Shown here piece after piece: positions 5,629 to 6,372 of a stretch of 6,372 nt of DNA. Origin of the DNA: Chloroflexota bacterium (GTDB lineage Bacteria > Chloroflexota > Dehalococcoidia > Lucifugimonadales > Lucifugimonadaceae). The stretch's first letter is position 1, and every line of letters begins with the position of its first letter. Location: NCBI GenBank assembly GCA_029262715.1, contig JAJCYX010000125.1:1-6372 (forward strand), in the 5' to 3' direction. The translations under genes and the position numbers were made by a program. The notes under the pieces are model-generated. The model saw nothing but the letters and a program-made list of their open reading frames with translations, made no database searches and was not told the DNA's origin.

Positions 5629-6372
5629 TCAAGCGGCCTTTTGATTGTTCTCACCGGTCTGTCGCTTCTCGATAGCGTCTGCCCATGCCAGGCTAACTGC
5701 CGCCAGATGGATCAGCTCTTCACGAAGTGTCTCGGGTGAGTTGCCTCTGGAGTACGCCTTGTTAACTTCGGTGTACTCCTTGGAGGCGACTGAGTTGTAC
5801 TTCTTGTCCGAAACGCGTGGATCACCGATCGTGACCTCTCTCAGTGCCTTGGAGATGCCGATTTCGAACGTCAGATTGCCGGATTTGGCGTTTTTGGCGA
5901 CTGGCTGAGCCGTGGTTGCTGGTGTAGGTTGCACCAGTTCAGGATCAACTTTCCTGGTCTGCATCGCCTGCGGAGTCGAATCGACTGCTGCACTGGCAAC
6001 TTTCGGAGCAGCTGCGGGCTTTGCAGCCTCGGCATTTGATACCTCTTTGAGCCTCGGGTCTACGGGCACTTCAGGAAACTTTTCGGCGACTGCGGGGGCA
6101 GCCGGCGGTGCTGCAGGTTCCTGTGTTGCTGGCTTTTCGGGTGCCTGTTGGCCTGATGCTTTCAGTTCGGCAGGAGTCACATCCGGTGGCGGTGTGAATG
6201 TCCAATCGACCAGTGCTGCGTTGCCATTTTCGCTGTTTGCAGATGAACCGTTAGCTTCTGGCATCTGTTCTGGCTGCGCCTTGAGCGAGACCGGAGGCGA
6301 AACTGGCTCTATTGGCTGCTGAGCAACCACCTTTTCAGGTGCCTGCTCAGCCTGCTTCACAGCAGGTTCGAA
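5629..6372 (-). CDS. Pro/Ala/Gln-rich protein with a small conserved C-terminal domain, possibly MazG-like (5' end outside window)
   Basis: The frame runs off the right edge; the codons before the GTG at 6358-6360 continue the same composition, so the start is outside the window and 247 residues are visible. Residues 1 to about 160 are low-complexity, rich in Pro, Ala, Gln, Glu and Lys, with repeated short units such as QAPEK (visible residues 10-14 and 76-80), and are probably a disordered linker. From about 166 (LTFEIGISKALREV) the protein becomes ordered. The end, EYTEV (199-203) followed by LREELIHLAAVSLAWADAIEK (216-236), resembles the two helices of MazG-like nucleotide pyrophosphohydrolase-related proteins, in which an ExxE helix precedes a REELxxxAAVxxAW helix. 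The last metal ligand expected of true enzymes (Asp) is His222, so catalysis is doubtful. No membrane segment or signal is visible. It is the first gene of a probable operon with the receiver-like gene 22 bp downstream. The gene itself is secure; the domain link is tentative. Confidence 0.75.
   Translation of the reverse strand, partial: FEPAVKQAEQAPEKVVAQQPIEPVSPPVSLKAQPEQMPEANGSSANSENGNAALVDWTFTPPPDVTPAELKASGQQAPEKPATQEPAAPPAAPAVAEKFPEVPVDPRLKEVSNAEAAKPAAAPKVASAAVDSTPQAMQTRKVDPELVQPTPATTAQPVAKNAKSGNLTFEIGISKALREVTIGDPRVSDKKYNSVASKEYTEVNKAYSRGNSPETLREELIHLAAVSLAWADAIEKRQTGENNQKAA

Noticed and set aside
5912..6322. Plus-strand frame rich in Gly/Ala/Ser opposite the Pro/Ala-rich gene
   Set aside because: The composition is the expected mirror of a Pro/Ala/Gln-rich coding strand; no start signal or motif.

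Overview
The window looks like a bacterial chromosome segment of moderately high GC content carrying ordinary catabolic genes. No phage, transposase, CRISPR, rRNA or tRNA signature is visible. The mix of an enolase-superfamily sugar-acid enzyme, a class III-like zinc alcohol dehydrogenase, a beta-propeller lactonase and a compound palindromic intergenic repeat of the general 'TGTCATYCYGA' type suggests a Chloroflexota genome, possibly of the SAR202/Dehalococcoidia kind. That placement is a guess from gene style and is not shown by any marker gene.

Layout, left to right: the C-terminal part of an MFS transporter (+, cut by the left edge); a nucleoside hydrolase (-); a zinc-dependent alcohol dehydrogenase (+); an 84-bp palindromic repeat between convergent genes; a mandelate racemase/muconate lactonizing enzyme-family protein (-); a divergent control region with direct and inverted repeats; a 6-phosphogluconolactonase-like seven-bladed propeller (+); and a two-gene minus-strand unit at the right. 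That unit comprises a Pro/Ala/Gln-rich protein with a small conserved C-terminal domain (cut by the right edge), followed after 22 bp by a degenerate receiver-like protein. Neighbouring genes alternate strand until the last pair. Two tail-to-tail junctions are very tight (7 bp and 3 bp), and the two head-to-head regions (about 137 and 244 bp) are the obvious places for promoters.

Functionally, the middle genes fit small-molecule carbon scavenging. The nucleoside hydrolase would release ribose from nucleosides. The lactonase would open an aldonolactone, and the enolase-family enzyme would act on the resulting sugar acid, most likely as a dehydratase. The alcohol dehydrogenase would oxidise an alcohol or aldehyde with NAD. 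The divergent lactonase/enolase pair shares one control region and is the best-supported functional link. The two right-hand genes look unrelated to metabolism and are the least understood part of the window.
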